A model generated the notes under the pieces. That model ran no database searches. It was not told the DNA's origin and saw only the letters and a program-made list of their open reading frames with translations. The translations under genes were made by a program, and so were the position numbers. A stretch of DNA of 64,000 nucleotides from Ceratothoa steindachneri. Its lineage: Eukaryota > Arthropoda > Malacostraca > Isopoda > Cymothoidae. Below are positions 22,375-35,075 of this stretch, one piece after another. Location: contig OZ018329.1 in the NCBI GenBank assembly GCA_963969495.1, positions 72,691,452 to 72,755,451 of the forward strand, given 5' to 3'. How positions within the stretch are numbered: position 1 is the stretch's first letter; each line of letters starts with the position of its first letter.

Positions 22375-22415
<41 letters not shown>
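22375..22415. repeat. (TA)n microsatellite
   Basis: About 20 TA units at the end of the SINE-like repeat. Confidence 0.95.
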
Positions 22416-22418
<3 letters not shown>

Positions 22419-22419
22419 C

Positions 22420-23798
22420 GTAGTATACGGCCGAGTACGTATGTACGTCTGATTCGTACATGAGTAACTCCGCTCCACTTTTCTCTAAGAGTGCTTTAAC
22501 TTATTTTGATTTACTTCTTTACCCAGGGAGGATTCGTATTATTATATATCTATGGCCATTTGCAGCGTTTCGAGTATCTAATTAAACAGCTCGGACAAAA
22601 ATATACTTTTAATTACATAAAAAAAATGAAATATTAAAACTTTAAATATGCTAATGCTATAATAAGTGGATCTAATTAATACTACCAATGAGTAATACGC
22701 GATGGTTGACTCAAAATTCACTTTCGCACGGAATGGTAACTAACGAACATGAATAAGTTTTGGATTCCTTTTACCTTTAACTGAGAGGGAGTCTGCAGTT
22801 GGATGACATTGAACCAGAACCTCTTCGATGAGATGATTAGAGACGAGTTGGGCTGGAGCCTTCTCGCTGGCGTGAGACTGGCTCGGAAAACAGCTGATAA
22901 TCTCTCTGTGTGAAAGAGAGGCTTGGTGAGTCAACTGGGAAAAAACAGCTGATGCTTATCCCGAGTTAGGTTGGGAGCGCGTGGCAAGGCTTCTTGACTT
23001 GAAGATGTAAGCGAGGGGATTGTGGATGTATAGATTATTCCGATCCCTGGGTTACAAATTCGGGCTTCTCGATGATGAGACTTGACCAAAAGGTGAATCT
23101 TTTTCTCGAGTGGGACTTCACGTTGGTATTCCTCAATGGTGAGGGTTATTTCTGTTTTTATTGAGAAAAACTGAGATAGGGGATTTCGCTGGACGAGAAT
23201 GGTATGCGAGTGGGTCTCGATACCACTGGTCTACTCTTCTAAGCGACCAAAGGAACGGCCTCGGGAAGGAAAATCCCGCTCGGTTCCACTGTCTTCTTGA
23301 TTCCCTGTTTTACTCAGGGACTGCTCTTATTCTCTCGATTGCCACTCCGATTCTCTTTACATTTCTCCAGATCGAAATATATATACGTCGATTATCCCCT
23401 TCGGGGCGGGGAGGGGAGACGAGGGTCCACCTTTAAGTCTCTCTCCTAGGGCATAAATTATCAAGGTTCTAACAATTCGCCCTTCCGGTTTACGTACAGA
23501 AAAAGTAAAATTTTGTTTATTTGACGAAAATAGACATAAACAATCGGAGGGGACAGTGAGCCTGTTCATAGATTTTTATTTTAAAGGCTAACACACTCTC
23601 CTATGTTTATATTAACGGACTACGAAATCTTCTGATTGCAATCCTACTTTGCGAGCGATGCTCGAGGATCTTTGGGGCAGCGGGGCAAAGGGAAGGGATG
23701 GAGGGGGGGGAGGGGAAAGTATCTTCCCATATGGAACGTAACTGTTGACGCTGTATAAACAAACTAGCGTCTGTTTGTCCTCGTGATATTTATTCCCA

Positions 23799-23800
<2 letters not shown>
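22420..23800. other. No recognisable gene
   Basis: Only short frames. Around 23,380-23,430 there is a G-rich segment. Nothing can be assigned. Confidence 0.4.

Positions 23801-23859
<59 letters not shown>
23801..23859. repeat. (TA)n microsatellite
   Basis: About 29 TA units abutting the left end of the Tc1-like element; expansion of a TA target site is plausible. Confidence 0.95.
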
Positions 23860-23862
<3 letters not shown>

Positions 23863-25342
23863 TAATCTCCTTCCTATTCATGACAATTTTCGTATACAAT
23901 ATTCTTTCAATCTTCCTTTTTCGAATGCGAAAAACGGAATTTAGATATCTTTTATAGTTTTCTTGCACTTTAAAAAAAAATTAAATAGGTAAAAAAAAAC
24001 GAATATCGATTGTAAAGAAATAAAAATTTAACTTATCTATAGTAAATGATCTATTGGACCACTACTTTGATAAATCACTAATCTGAGTCTTTTTCCACAC
24101 ACACAAATCTTTTCTTACTTTATTAATGCCAATTTCTTGCTTTTCAATTCTGGTTCAGTGAATTTTTCTCTCAGCCCTCAGTAATCCTTTTCTTTTATTA
24201 AGTCCCAAATTGAGTAATCCATGAGGTTACAGTCTGGATTTTGCGGTGGCTACTCATTTTTCTTATTAATCTTGTTTATTGCTAAATAAAAACGACTTTG
24301 TGGCGTGGCTTGCATTCGAAGGTGCTCCATCTTGTTTCAAAATACATTAATTCTCTTGATACAGGCGACGACAATCATGCAAAAACTTTGTTTTCAAGAT
24401 TTTAATGTAATTAGCAGAATTCACTTTTGTCTTTTCTGTATCAATAAAATGAACATCTGTTTTGCCATTCTAAAAGACCCCTGCAGATATCATAACCTTT
24501 TAGGAAAATCTTGAAGTTTCATGATACCATCTGTTTACCGGAATGTCACACTTTTTACCACGCCCATAGACATCATTTTGGTGGTTTCGCGGAATTTCTA
24601 AAGTAAAATCTTTTTCATCCACAAAGACAATATTTTTAACATCAACGGCAGAGAAGTTATCAAGTAACTGGCTGTATCTTATTTTTATTTTATCCTTAAT
24701 AGTACTATTTTTTCTTGAAGATACTATTCTTTTGAAGGTTTTTATTCAAGTTTTTAGCAATTGTTCTTTTCGATAAATGACTTCCTGGCTCATCTTCTTG
24801 TGAGCAGATGTTATCGCCAATGTAATTCACATTTCCAGGTTCTTAAGCTGTTTTAAGCCTACTGCTTTCCTGGTTTGGTTTTCTGTTAGCGCTTCTCGTT
24901 TCGCGAATCTCCTTTTAAGAGTCTTTCAAGAGCAGGTCTTTTCCACATTTTTCCAGGAAATTCTAACAATATTCTTCCAGTTTTCCATCTCTTTTCACAG
25001 TAACAAGCTTCAATGAGAATACGATTTTCTTCTGACGTCACTATGGGTACTGGGCAACTGTAAATAAAGATATCCATAATGTGTCATGTTCATTCCTGCA
25101 GGCTTTTGTAAGAACGTGAAAATTCCTGTATGATATTACACAATTAATATTCGTTTTTTTTACCCATGTTTTTATTTTTTGGAGTGCAAGAAAACTATAA
25201 AAGGTATCTAAATTCCATTTTTTGCATTCGAAAAAGGAAGATTGGAAGTATCTTGCAAATGAAAATTGTCATGAATAGGAAGGAGATTACTTAAATATTG
25301 ATTATTAAAAAAATGCGTCATTTTGCGGGGCCACCCGATATA
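23860..25342 (-). mobile_element. Tc1-like transposon with long inverted repeats
   Basis: Long inverted repeats of about 140 bp bound the element: left 23,864-24,005 and right 25,145-25,290, sharing AGTAATCTCCTTCCTATTCA and CTTTTATAGTTTTCTTGCA in opposite orientation. The right end extends outward through GCATTTTGCGGGG-type sequence (TGCGGGGCCACCCG) to a TATATA tract at about 25,340, whereas the left end stops at a (TA)n array, so about 45 bp of the left tip look lost. One transposase pseudogene lies inside on the minus strand. Confidence 0.8.
24090..25077 (-). pseudogene. Tc1-like transposase pseudogene
   Basis: The start Met at 25,077 opens a helix-turn-helix region (WKTGRILLEFPGKMWKRPAL). 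The catalytic domain follows: IVFVDEKDFTLEIPRNHQND (first Asp, about 24,630), KVMISAGVFWNGKTDVHFID (about 24,480), LKQDGAPSNASHATKSFL (second Asp, about 24,330), and a worn LNLGLNK-type segment where PDLNPMDY would be expected (about 24,210). Frames change several times and stops are present. The family moves DNA by cut-and-paste at TA sites. The length (about 330 residues if joined) is normal for Tc1 transposases. Confidence 0.75.
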
Positions 25343-25576
25343 TATACTAGCATAGATACCCGGCGTTGCCCGGAATGAAAAGTCATCTCGCAAATAAATG
25401 CAGATGCATATTGTTTTATATTTGTATTGCAACACCAAAATATCTTTATTCTTCTGATTATATTATTCGTGGATGTAGGCAGATTCAGGAGAGTTGCGCA
25501 CTCTCCCTATCATTTAATATACTTAAAGGAGTAAACGTTTCACCGCGCGCGCCCGGCAGTTTACGTGCACGCGTGA

Positions 25577-25578
<2 letters not shown>

Positions 25579-25649
<71 letters not shown>
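25579..25649. repeat. (TA)n microsatellite
   Basis: About 35 TA units beside the SINE-like copy. Confidence 0.95.
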
Positions 25650-25652
<3 letters not shown>

Positions 25653-25990
25653 CAAGTATACCGCAAGAAACAGAAAGACAGGATAATCTTTTTTTCGGAG
25701 GCAGCGAGCAACTGCTTTGATCTCAATTAAACCGAACCTTAGACCACTCGGCTACGCGGAAGACCCCAAAATCTGCCGAATAGACAAGCTTTTGAGGCAC
25801 GCATCGCAAGATCGATCGGGACGATGAAAGAGAGAGAGAAATTAATTGGGAATACAAAGGGCAAAGGAGAAGTTGAGGTAAAAACGCGACAATGTATATC
25901 TTTCATGATCGCGAAAGAATGATGAAATAAATACAGCAAACCGCAAGAAACAGAAAAAGGGAAAAAATAGAAAAACACTAACTACCCAGG
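25650..25990 (-). mobile_element. tRNA-related SINE-like repeat, longest copy
   Basis: On the minus strand 25,765-25,690 reads CCGCGTAGCCGAGTGGTCTA, an excellent A-box match of Leu/Ser tRNAs, then an anticodon-arm-like segment and CTCGCTGCCTC. Blocks CTGTTTCTTGCGG occur at both sides (25,661-25,676 and 25,936-25,951, as direct repeats). Upstream and downstream segments match 9,590-9,785 and 22,300-22,374. Confidence 0.55.
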
Positions 25991-26125
25991 AACACAAATT
26001 GTTTTGGGGTGACATTAATGTTTGAAATTTTCATTTCCACGGTTTCAAGTACTAAGTAATATATAAACTGAATTAATACAGATCATTGCTTTTCTCCCTT
26101 CCTGACAATTCTTGTCTATATTATA

Positions 26126-26260
26126 AAATCCAAAGCCATTTATCTCATATTCCCTTAAAATCTAAAGGCATTTATCTCATACCCTCCCTAAAATCTAAAG
26201 CCATTTATCTCATATCCCCTTAAAATCTAAAGCCATTTATCTCATATCTCCTTAAAATCT
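26126..26260. repeat. Tandem repeat, about 33-bp unit, four copies
   Basis: Four units containing AAAGCCATTTATCTCATAT separated by CCCTTAAAATCT-type spacers. Confidence 0.9.
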
Positions 26261-27600
26261 ATGCAAGTGTCACTTAGTGCAACAACATAATAATTAACAC
26301 CAACGAACATAGCTTCAAATACGAACCTTATAACCTATATTCCAAGCATTCAAATATATAACTTCTAAGTTTTCCATATCCTGTATCGTTACAAAGCTGA
26401 TCTTTGTCAACGATCACGGCCTAACAGAGTAGAAACAACGCTTCTCAGTTGACCGAAGTTACGTGGGTGAGGTCTTCCATCCGGATAATGAAATTCATAT
26501 AAAGATCAGAATGACAATTACTGGCAAGCCCGCGGGAACCACCGGTAGTTGCCGATTGAAGCCTGGATTGACGTCTATTTTGTGTTGGAGATACCACATG
26601 TTCCAGTGAACCTTGGTTCAGATCTCAGGTTAAAATATAGGTCTCTACGAAGAAAGAGCTTAGAAACAAACAACAAAAACAAATCTATGGTAAACCCGTA
26701 CCCCCTCCCCCCCTGTCCCGCCATACTTTTTGCTAACTACAGCTCACATTATTCCTGTTGAGTAAAATAAAACAGCTCTGCCTTGTTATTAAAATTATCC
26801 TACAGATTAGTTGCACACCCGAGGGCCTGCTTAAGGATGTGAATCTTAAGAAATATTACTATAATGTGAAAAGAAGGATTTGCCCTTAAGTTTCGCCATC
26901 GACTCTCGCTATTTACTTAGTAGTTGCTACGATCTTGAATTAGAAAGGTTTGGAGTCATCCTCCTCACCACTTGGCCACAAAAAGTGGCAACTAGAAAAA
27001 TAGATCGTAATTAGAGAATTTTCACCCACTCCATCTGTAAAAGTATCAGATGAAGTAATTAATTTGTCTACTACTATTAATTACTCTTATCTTATTATTT
27101 TTCCTAAGATTTTTTTCTTGGCAACGGAGGCTAGTGTGACTATAGGCGAGCACCAACGGACCGGTGTCTCGGAAGCTCTCTGCAGCCGAGGATAAGGCTT
27201 GGTCGTCTTGAGCTTCTCCTGCCACCAGGGTCCTTCTCCCCTCAGTCAAGATACGGGTCCAAAGACTGCACACATTACTACACGTTTAAACGTAGTGCAG
27301 GTTTGCTGCCCTCAAAATGAGGGTATCCATCATCATCGAACTCGATGGACTACCCAAAGCAAAGCAAAAACACTTAGCAAAGACACGCGCTCACGAAGAA
27401 AAAAAAAATAATATCGAGTGGGGCCAAATAACCCTCATTGAAATTCAAAGTTGATTTTACTCGCAAATGTACTCTCGACGGTTACCAATTTTGGTTTCCT
27501 GCTCTCTATCAACTATTGACATACTTCCATAAAAATGTATGAACTTTCATGATGTATTTTTTCCCATGTCCATTAATAAAAGGCTTGTGTAGCACTCGAA
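26261..27600. other. No recognisable gene
   Basis: Short frames only. Around 27,325-27,410 CATCATCGAACTCGATGGAC and an A-rich tail resemble the end of a retroposon, but this is weak. Confidence 0.35.
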
Positions 27601-28479
27601 CACTCTTTCCATCCTACCCCGTAAGAGGCGCGGTGATTTGCCTTCCTAGACGCCGTTTGACACGACTTACCTCGGCGCCCCCTCCGGCCCTAGCTTAGCC
27701 TCTTCTCCTTCTTTCTGACAGCATTTGCTTTTACCCTACTTCCTCACTTTCACTACAACATCTCCCAAAACTTTCTCTGGTCGGCCTCTAATTTCACAGG
27801 GTAGACGCTGACCAGCTTCCTCTCACCCAATTATCCCTGAGCTCTGGTATGGGGTAGTGAGTTTTAGCAGCCTGCTTCATCCCCACTAAGACCTTCCTCA
27901 CATCCCCTTTCATTCTCCCTTCTATGTCTATCAATTTTTACGCGGTGCCCAAGGTGGATTCGCCATACCAATAGGTTGCTAGGCCACTAGGCGGTAGGAG
28001 TGTCCTCAAATGGTGGAAGCTGGTTCTACCGGCCCCGTATTCACCCCTTCGCCGAGTGGGCTACTGTATGGGGTAATTAGCGTTTGCTTCTTGTTTCACT
28101 AATAGGGTCACCATGCCCGATGATAAGAATAAACAAAAAACCTCTCCCTTTCCTCTTCTCCAGTGACGGAGCCGCCCTCCGGATGCTCTACGTAAAAAAA
28201 TGGAGCTCCCTCCCCCTTCCCTGTGCTTTCGCAGGGGACCCTCCAAACTACTTCTACCAGAAAGGAGGAATACTCCTCTAATATGCCTACGAGTGCAGGG
28301 AACTCACCCTCACCCCCTTCTCTGGAGTCGCCTTTGGGCGACTTCCTCCTCTTCACAGCGGCAGTTCTCCCCCCCCCCCTTTGCTTTCCAAGTGGACCGC
28401 CAATAAAGCAGGCAGGTGACCCATAATTGACCGCTACCGATAGGAGGGTCACGATAGGGCCAAGCCCCTTAGGGGGCGA

Positions 28480-29860
28480 GGGAAGATATGGTCCGTCAGC
28501 CCATGGCCCCCAAAGACCTGCGGGCGCACATGTGTTACAGGGGATCACCGTACGTTCCCCCTCTCTTCCCCAAAGGATGCCATTCGTTGGCCAAAGACCA
28601 GATGATCAAAGGTAGCTCGAATGGGACCCGTGATCTCTTGGGGTGGGATGGTTACCTAGAATCCCCCCCATGAGATAGTCATGGTTCCTAAGGTGACCCA
28701 GCCTCAGACGGTAGGATCCTCCATGGCGTCGAACCGGGCTCAGTGCCAAGAAAAGAACCTGTGTCTGCCCTTTGCAGGCTCCTCCTCAGACGGCTCAGGT
28801 CTCTGAGGTCTCAAAAGGAGAGAAGGGATTTCCTACCCCCGGATGGTGCTCCTGTGACAGGCATGGCCTTCTTCCACCGGCGGAGAAAAGAAACGAGTTC
28901 ATTCTTCGCATTTCTCCCTCTGTGGTAGCCGCGGGGACAGACGGAGACGCTACCGTTCTGGCAAGCGACTAAGAGAAGATCGGCACGTTCTGCCCTACTG
29001 CTTCCCCGGATAAGGATACTCCAGTGCAAGTGCGCAGAGCGGAGCCTCAATTACGTCGGGGCCCCTCATTCAGAGGTTACCTGGAGTTTTTGAGGCCGCT
29101 GGCTTCAAACGCTTTCACGTTATTCACTCCACTGATGGTAGCATGTTGGCTAAGGGCAACATGATCCATCAGATGAGAGCTTTAGCTAGTGTGATTGGTA
29201 GAGAGCCAAAGGTGAACCATTTCTCAGAAGGTAGCCTTTTGGCGAATACGTAGAATCCATCCAGGGCAGCCGTGATTAGTGCCTTTTGGACACTTGATAG
29301 CACGTCGGTGAGTGTGACGCCGCACTCTACCATGAATTTTGTGAAAGGAGTAGCTTATGAGAGGGAACTCGTGGACCACTCCATAGATGACATCACCATA
29401 GTGCTGGCCGACCATGGGATGTTCAAGGTCGAACGTGCGATGAAAAAACAAGGAGAGGCCTCAGCACCCCCTCCCCTACACTCTTTGACACGTTCGACTG
29501 TGACAAACTTCCTGAGTCGGTGCGTGCTGGTTGGTATCGCTACCGCGTAAAGGAATTCGTGCCACTGCTGCGGAGGTGCTACTACTGCCACCTCTTCGGC
29601 CATACGAATCGCTCATGTAGACGTGCAAAGTCGGGGTCACCCGAAGTCTATGTAAATTGCTCCAAGGCCGCACACGATAAGTCTAATTCGTGTGTGGCCA
29701 AGTGTGTCAATTGCGGAAAGCCGCACCCCGCTTCTTGAAAGCAATGTGGTGCGTATCTCTCTGATAAGGAAATCCTGTTAGTTCAGGCCCAGGATCGTTT
29801 CTCATTTCTCAAGGCTGGGGACTTGTTCCTGGCGCGCCCGGTTCTGCCTGGGGCGTCTTA
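28480..29860 (+). pseudogene. LINE-A ORF1 (gag-like, zinc-knuckle) pseudogene
   Basis: A Pro/Ser-rich N-terminal region (about 28,490-28,980) is followed by an RNA-binding gag domain (GFKRFHVIHSTDGSMLAKGN at about 29,105, and SVSVTPHSTMNFVKGVAYER at about 29,310) and by zinc knuckles: CYYCHLFGHTNRSC (about 29,580), CSKAAHDKSNSC (about 29,660) and CVNCGKPHPAS (about 29,705). The last one is followed by a stop where the final Cys codons continue. ORF1 proteins of this kind coat the LINE RNA. At least three frame changes are needed. Confidence 0.75.
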
Positions 29861-30039
29861 TGCCTCAATGTTAAGAAATACACCCTCTGCTCTCGGCTCT
29901 TTATGGGCTACGAGCACTGTTGTTTCTTCGCCCATTCGAATTCCTTCTGCGGGCTATACCCATCCAGGGCGCTCCCCTAGTAGAGCTGACATCATAAAGG
30001 GCTCAGACTAAGCCTAGGCTAAAACCACGATTTTACTTT

Positions 30040-33000
30040 CTTATCTCAGTGTGACCGTTTATCGTAAGGCGAAACGGCCGCGCACCTCTACCGAGTCGTT
30101 AGACTCACAGGAAGCAACACTCGTGAAGCTGGTCGTGAGGCCATCTTCTGGGGCTCCTAAAGCTTCCTGCAGATATGAGAACAGCACCAAAGGAGCTTCG
30201 GCTCTTTCGCCCACATCCCTTGGTAAGCTGGGTGGCTCGGAGACGGTGGATCCTCCAAAAGAGGGACCCCCCGCCTACAAAACCTATATTTTCGAGGCGG
30301 AGGGAGAAAAAGACTCGTATGGTGAGCCCAACCTCTCCAGATAAGTCGTCGAAGGCGACAGCGCCTTCAGCGTATAGTCCGGCTAACAGCGCCTGGAGTT
30401 TTGCCTCTGGGAAGCGCACAGCCATTCCAGTGGAGGTCTTTACTTCAAAGAGGGCCCCTGCATCTTCTCCGGGCAAGGCCTGGAAAGCATATTCTTTCAC
30501 TAGAATTGCCGCGGATCCGGGCCAACTGGGAGGAAATGCGGAGGCTCGTCTACTCACGTTGCCCATTAGCTATCTTTTTGCACGAGACCATGCTGGGTGC
30601 GTGCCCCCTGCCCACCCTCCTGGGTATAAGGGTTTGCGCCCCATCACCACGGGATGGGGGCCGGGCAGGAGAATAAGCGATTTACACCGGCATGATGTCT
30701 CCGTTCTTCTATATACTTTAGAAACCTATTTTCAAACAGTAGCTGTGCAGCTGCACCTGGATAGGAGGTATGCTCGTATTTCCGCGTACACTCCATCGTC
30801 AGTGGATTTCGATGCGGGAGACTTACGCCGAGTCGTGGCACGTTTGTCGAGGCTCTTTCTTTTGCTGGGAAAACTGAACGGTAGCCACCCTCTCTGGGGA
30901 GTCTACTGATTAGTCCCAGGGTTCGAGTCCTTAACAGTCTGATCGACATGCTGGAGATAGGTGTCCTAAATGTGGATGACTTTACGCATCACTTTCCGAA
31001 AACCACTTCATTTTCCTGCTTTGATCTATCTTTGTGCTCTCCGGACGCACAGCTTGATTTTGGGTAGGGGTGGTCTATGACTTCCATGGTAGTGATCACT
31101 TTCCCATTCAAATATCATTTTCTAGAGTACTGCCGCCAAGGAGACCGCCCCGATAGTGTTTGGCGTAGGCGCGGTGGTTCGCATTTCAGGAAATGACTGA
31201 TTTCTCTATGGCAGGCGATGATGCCGTTGAATTCTTCTCTGGCAACATCATCGCCGTAGGTCTAATTACTATTCCTAGAACGTCTGACCGTTTTGCATGC
31301 CGACTACTCCCGTGATGGTCAGCTGAGTGTGAGACAACCTTCAAACAAAAGCGTTATCCCTGCATGCTCTATAAGCGCTGCCCGAACTATTTCACTGTCG
31401 GTGAATCTCTTCAAGCTAGGCCTAGGTTTCGGTATATTTTGAAGCACGCCCGTCGCTAATCTTGGTGGGTATACGAGTCTTCACTTAACGGAAATGGGAC
31501 CGCAATCTCGGACCTCACGTCCGTGGCGGAATCCTTTGCGGCCGCTTTCTCTGCATTCTCTAGCAGGAATGCTGCTCAGCCATTATCCAATGGACGTTGT
31601 GACGTTGTGGAAGGCCGTCAACTAGAATTTACCTCCAGAGGTGGAGAACCCTTGAACGACAGGTTTACTTTAAGTAAGTTGCGTTCCACTCTGGCTTCGC
31701 GCGCAGAAACCCCCTCTGGTCCAGAAGATGTCCCTTACGCCATGCTTCGACCTCTGTGTGAGCGAGCCATGGCATTTATATTAAATTTGTTTAAAGGATC
31801 AAATCAGAAGGTATCCTCCTAGATTCTTGACGAATCGATACTGTGCTCGCTTTTCGCAAACCAGGGAGAGATCATTCTACCCCGACCGGTTTACGCCCAA
31901 TCTCTCTAACTTCCTGTGTGTGCAATTTAATTGACAAAATTAGGAAATGTTAGATTAGCCTTTTTTATGGACAGCGAAGGCATCTTTCTTCTGCACAGTG
32001 CGACTTCCGCCAGTTATACTCCACATCGAATATTCTGTATCGACTAGAAAATGCCGTCTGCGAGGCCTACCTTCGTAGAGAGAACTACGCCACGTTATTC
32101 ATGGATCTGGAAAAGGCTTATGATACCGTATGGCGATACAGTATCATAAAGGCTCTCCATACGATGGGGGCAAGGGGCCGCCTCCCTATCTTATATCTGA
32201 ATTTTTGCGAGATGGTTGATTCTGCGTACGGGTGGAGGGATCCCCCTCCGGCCCAATAAAGCAGGAAGATGGTCTCTTGCAGGGAAGTGTCCTCAGTGAC
32301 ACACTCTTTGCCCTGAGCATCAACGGTATCACTTCGCTGCTTTCTGAAGATGTTCTCGCTACCCTCTTGGGACGGCCCAGTTGCCACCTTTGAAGCATTT
32401 ACTACCATAGGCATTGACTCGCTTCTCTCGCTATGCTGAAGCGCAAAGCTTCAGCTCTCCTTGGCCAAGACTAAGGTGGTGCAATTTTGCTACCATCCAC
32501 TGCTCCACCCTGACGCAGACTTGTTTCTAAATTGGGATTTCTTGGACGTGGTTGACTCTCATCGATTCCTTAGTCTTGTATTTTACCGACGCCTAACCTG
32601 AGAGGCTCATATTCGCATCCTTATGTCTCTTGTACCCACACCATGGATATTCTTTGTTCCGTGACATTCAGTGCCTGGGGTACTAATAGAGCTACTGCCT
32701 TATTTTTCTATCAATCCTTTGTTCGTTCAAGGATCGACTACGGATGCGAGTTTTATGTGTCCACAGCCGAGCGTGTATATCGGAAGGTGGACTCGATCCA
32801 CTACACCAGCCTTTTCCTGGCGACCGGTGTCTTCCGCACGTGTCTTATTGAGAGCCTACGTGTCGATGCTGGAGAAATATTATTTGTTCTGCACAGTACA
32901 CAGTGCATTCTTTGCCTGTATACGCGAGCCCGGCGCCTTACTCAGTCACCAACAGGTATCACTTCATCCGCAGTGATACCTTTCGAAGCAAGGTATAGCT

Positions 33001-33990
33001 CTCGTCCGATGGCGTCCCTGGTTCTGTTCAGGACACCACCATGCAGGATACCATCCCTGAGTATTTTTCGCCACGCCTCTGCTCCCAAAGCTTGTACAGC
33101 ACCAAGAGTATTGCGTTCGGCCTTTTTGAAGCACACTTCGTGTAACACTGGAACCCTGCCAGTTTATACGGATTGCTCCAAGTCCCAAGAGTGGGTCGGT
33201 TTCCACACCCTATTCCCTCTGTTTGAAATCAACTGGGCTCTGCCAGGCGCTGCATCTGTCTTCGCGGCCAAGCTGGTTGCAATATACCTCTTGATACCCG
33301 AGATAAAGCGACGTGCCCGGTTCGGAGACCAGACTGTGATTTACAGCGACTAACAAGGCGTCCTAGGTGCTCTCGAAGCATTGGAATCTCAGAATCCCCT
33401 GGTTTGCGATATCCTTGACATCATGGTATTGGCAATTCAGACAGATGTCGAGATTATCTTTTGCTGGGTTCCTGGACATCAAGGAATTGCGGAGAATGAG
33501 CGCACTGATGAGGGCGCCAAAGAGTCCGCGGGGACTGGGCAACTAGACCAGTGTTTTGCTCTTCCTCACACCAATTAAATGGCATGAATACGGGCAGCTC
33601 TCAGGGCTGTTTGGAAAAGAAATTGCGCCGCGAATGTTCCCATGGACGTACCCTCAATGCCACGACGGTTTAAGGTTGTTCTCTGTCATTTCCGAATTGG
33701 ACACACTCGCCGGACGTACCGCTATTTGATGGAGCACTCGCCTGCGCCTTAGTATGAATACTGCGTTATTCCCTAGACTGTTCTTCACATTCTTGTTGAA
33801 TGTTCCAGTCTGGGTGATCTTCGCGCACGTTACTTGCCCCGGTACTGGGATGAGCGAGGTTGCTACCGCTTGTCCCTTGTACTCGGGACGGGTTCGTGCA
33901 CTCTGACTCGTGGACTTTACGAATTTTTGAAGGAGGCTTGCCCCTCCACTTTATTTGCCACTGGTTTCATTTTTGTCTTTTGTGTAGGCT
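30040..33990 (+). pseudogene. LINE-A ORF2 (endonuclease, reverse transcriptase, RNase H) pseudogene
   Basis: The linker (30,040-30,450) precedes the endonuclease (about 30,520-31,120): IFLHETMLG, VAVQLHLDRRYARISAYTP, LLLGKLNGSHPLWG (normally GDFN), SCFDLSLCSPD. Reverse-transcriptase remains include LFMDLEKAYDTVW (about 32,095) and CREVSSVTHSLPxG-type remnants of the GxxQG block. The YVDD box has been lost: sequence passes from LSEDVLATLL straight into an unrelated stretch at about 32,365. RNase H (about 33,150-33,560) shows PVYTDCSKS, VFAAKLVAI (catalytic Glu replaced), VIYSD followed by a stop, and CWVPGHQGIAENERTDE. The C-terminal domain with HILVECSSLGDLR follows at about 33,780. Clearly dead. 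Confidence 0.8.
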
Positions 33991-34130
33991 GCTTTATCCT
34001 GCTCTGGGGGGAGGCAAGCCTACCCCCGACGTCGGCGTGAATTTCCTTCTTCTAGCCTCTTGGCTTTGTTTTTTTATTGTTGTCATTTATATATTGGTAT
34101 TTATTTTTAATATAGTCTAGTAATAGGGTT

Positions 34131-35060
34131 GATAAGTACTGCGACTTATGCCCCAAGTAAGCATTCGCCAGATGGACTCCTAAAAAAACTACTTTCCATC
34201 CTAAGTCCTATCGGTTCTCTATATCACATACTTCAGGAGTTTTTAGAATAGAGAAATTTCATAACATGAAGCAGTTAGAAATTAATTTATCTACAAATTA
34301 CTCGCCGTTTCATTTTTTTTAGATTTCTTTTTTTATTCTTCCTTCTCTAGACAGAAAGAATCACAAGTTTTCCTTTTCCTTGCCAACCCCTCAAAACATC
34401 TTTCAAATCAAGTTCCCTACCGGACGTAAAGTTTTAGATGCTGAAGTGAAGCTCCCTTGTTTGTACCATGACAACCGCGTTGCTCCCAAATCTCGTCCCA
34501 ATCCTTGGACGTGAGATTTAGATCGTAGCCAGATAAGTTTCGCACCAAAATCTCCTTTCGTTCCTCCCTAAGGAGAGAAGGAGATATATGACTTAACAAG
34601 ATTAGCGTGACCAAAGGGATGAATGATGCCAATGGGGGTGAACGGGAGAAAATCCTTGCCAATGATGAAAAGGATTATTTTGGACGGAGGATTATTTAAA
34701 CCTTCATTAATTCATTCAATCCTGCTTGGGAACTTAAGGAATTATCCATAACTAAGTTAAGCCTAATGTCTTTTAAAAACTCAATTTCCACAAATCGTAT
34801 TTGAACCAGTCGTCGCTAAGGCCTCCAAATTGGTATCCTTTCTATTATTTTTTACTAGGCAGTTTTAATGCATCCACATGACCCCACTAAAATGTTCTCA
34901 TACCTCTTCTTGATAATCTTATTCACTCTTTTTAATTCCTCTTTTCCCTCCGCTTTCTCCTATTCTTTCCTACCAGTGTAAATAGAAAGACTAGTTAAAA
35001 GAGTGGGATAAATCCCTTTAAGCGACGCATGCTAGTCAAGAGCATCTCACACTCTACAAA
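34131..35060. other. No recognisable gene
   Basis: AT-rich, short frames only. Confidence 0.4.
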
Positions 35061-35075
35061 TCCCTTTGGGATCAC

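Larger units (their letters stand above)
27606..34130 (+). mobile_element. LINE family A, nearly full-length copy (Jockey/I-like with RNase H)
   Basis: A non-LTR retrotransposon with 5' UTR (27,606-28,480), a gag-like ORF1, an ORF2 with endonuclease, reverse transcriptase and RNase H, and a C-terminal Cys/His tail. The 5' part matches 19,629-20,880 and all of it matches, in opposite orientation, 37,281-44,385. Both ORFs are broken by stops and frameshifts. It would have moved by target-primed reverse transcription. Clade: the ORF1 zinc knuckles plus RNase H point to the Jockey/I/LOA/R1 side; I cannot choose among them. Confidence 0.85.

Noticed and set aside
23612..23968. 118-codon minus-strand frame with an Ile-Tyr run
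   Set aside because: It is read through a (TA)n microsatellite and the Tc1 terminal repeat.
25366..25650. 94-codon plus-strand frame ending in Ile-Tyr repeats
   Set aside because: Half of it is the (TA)n microsatellite.
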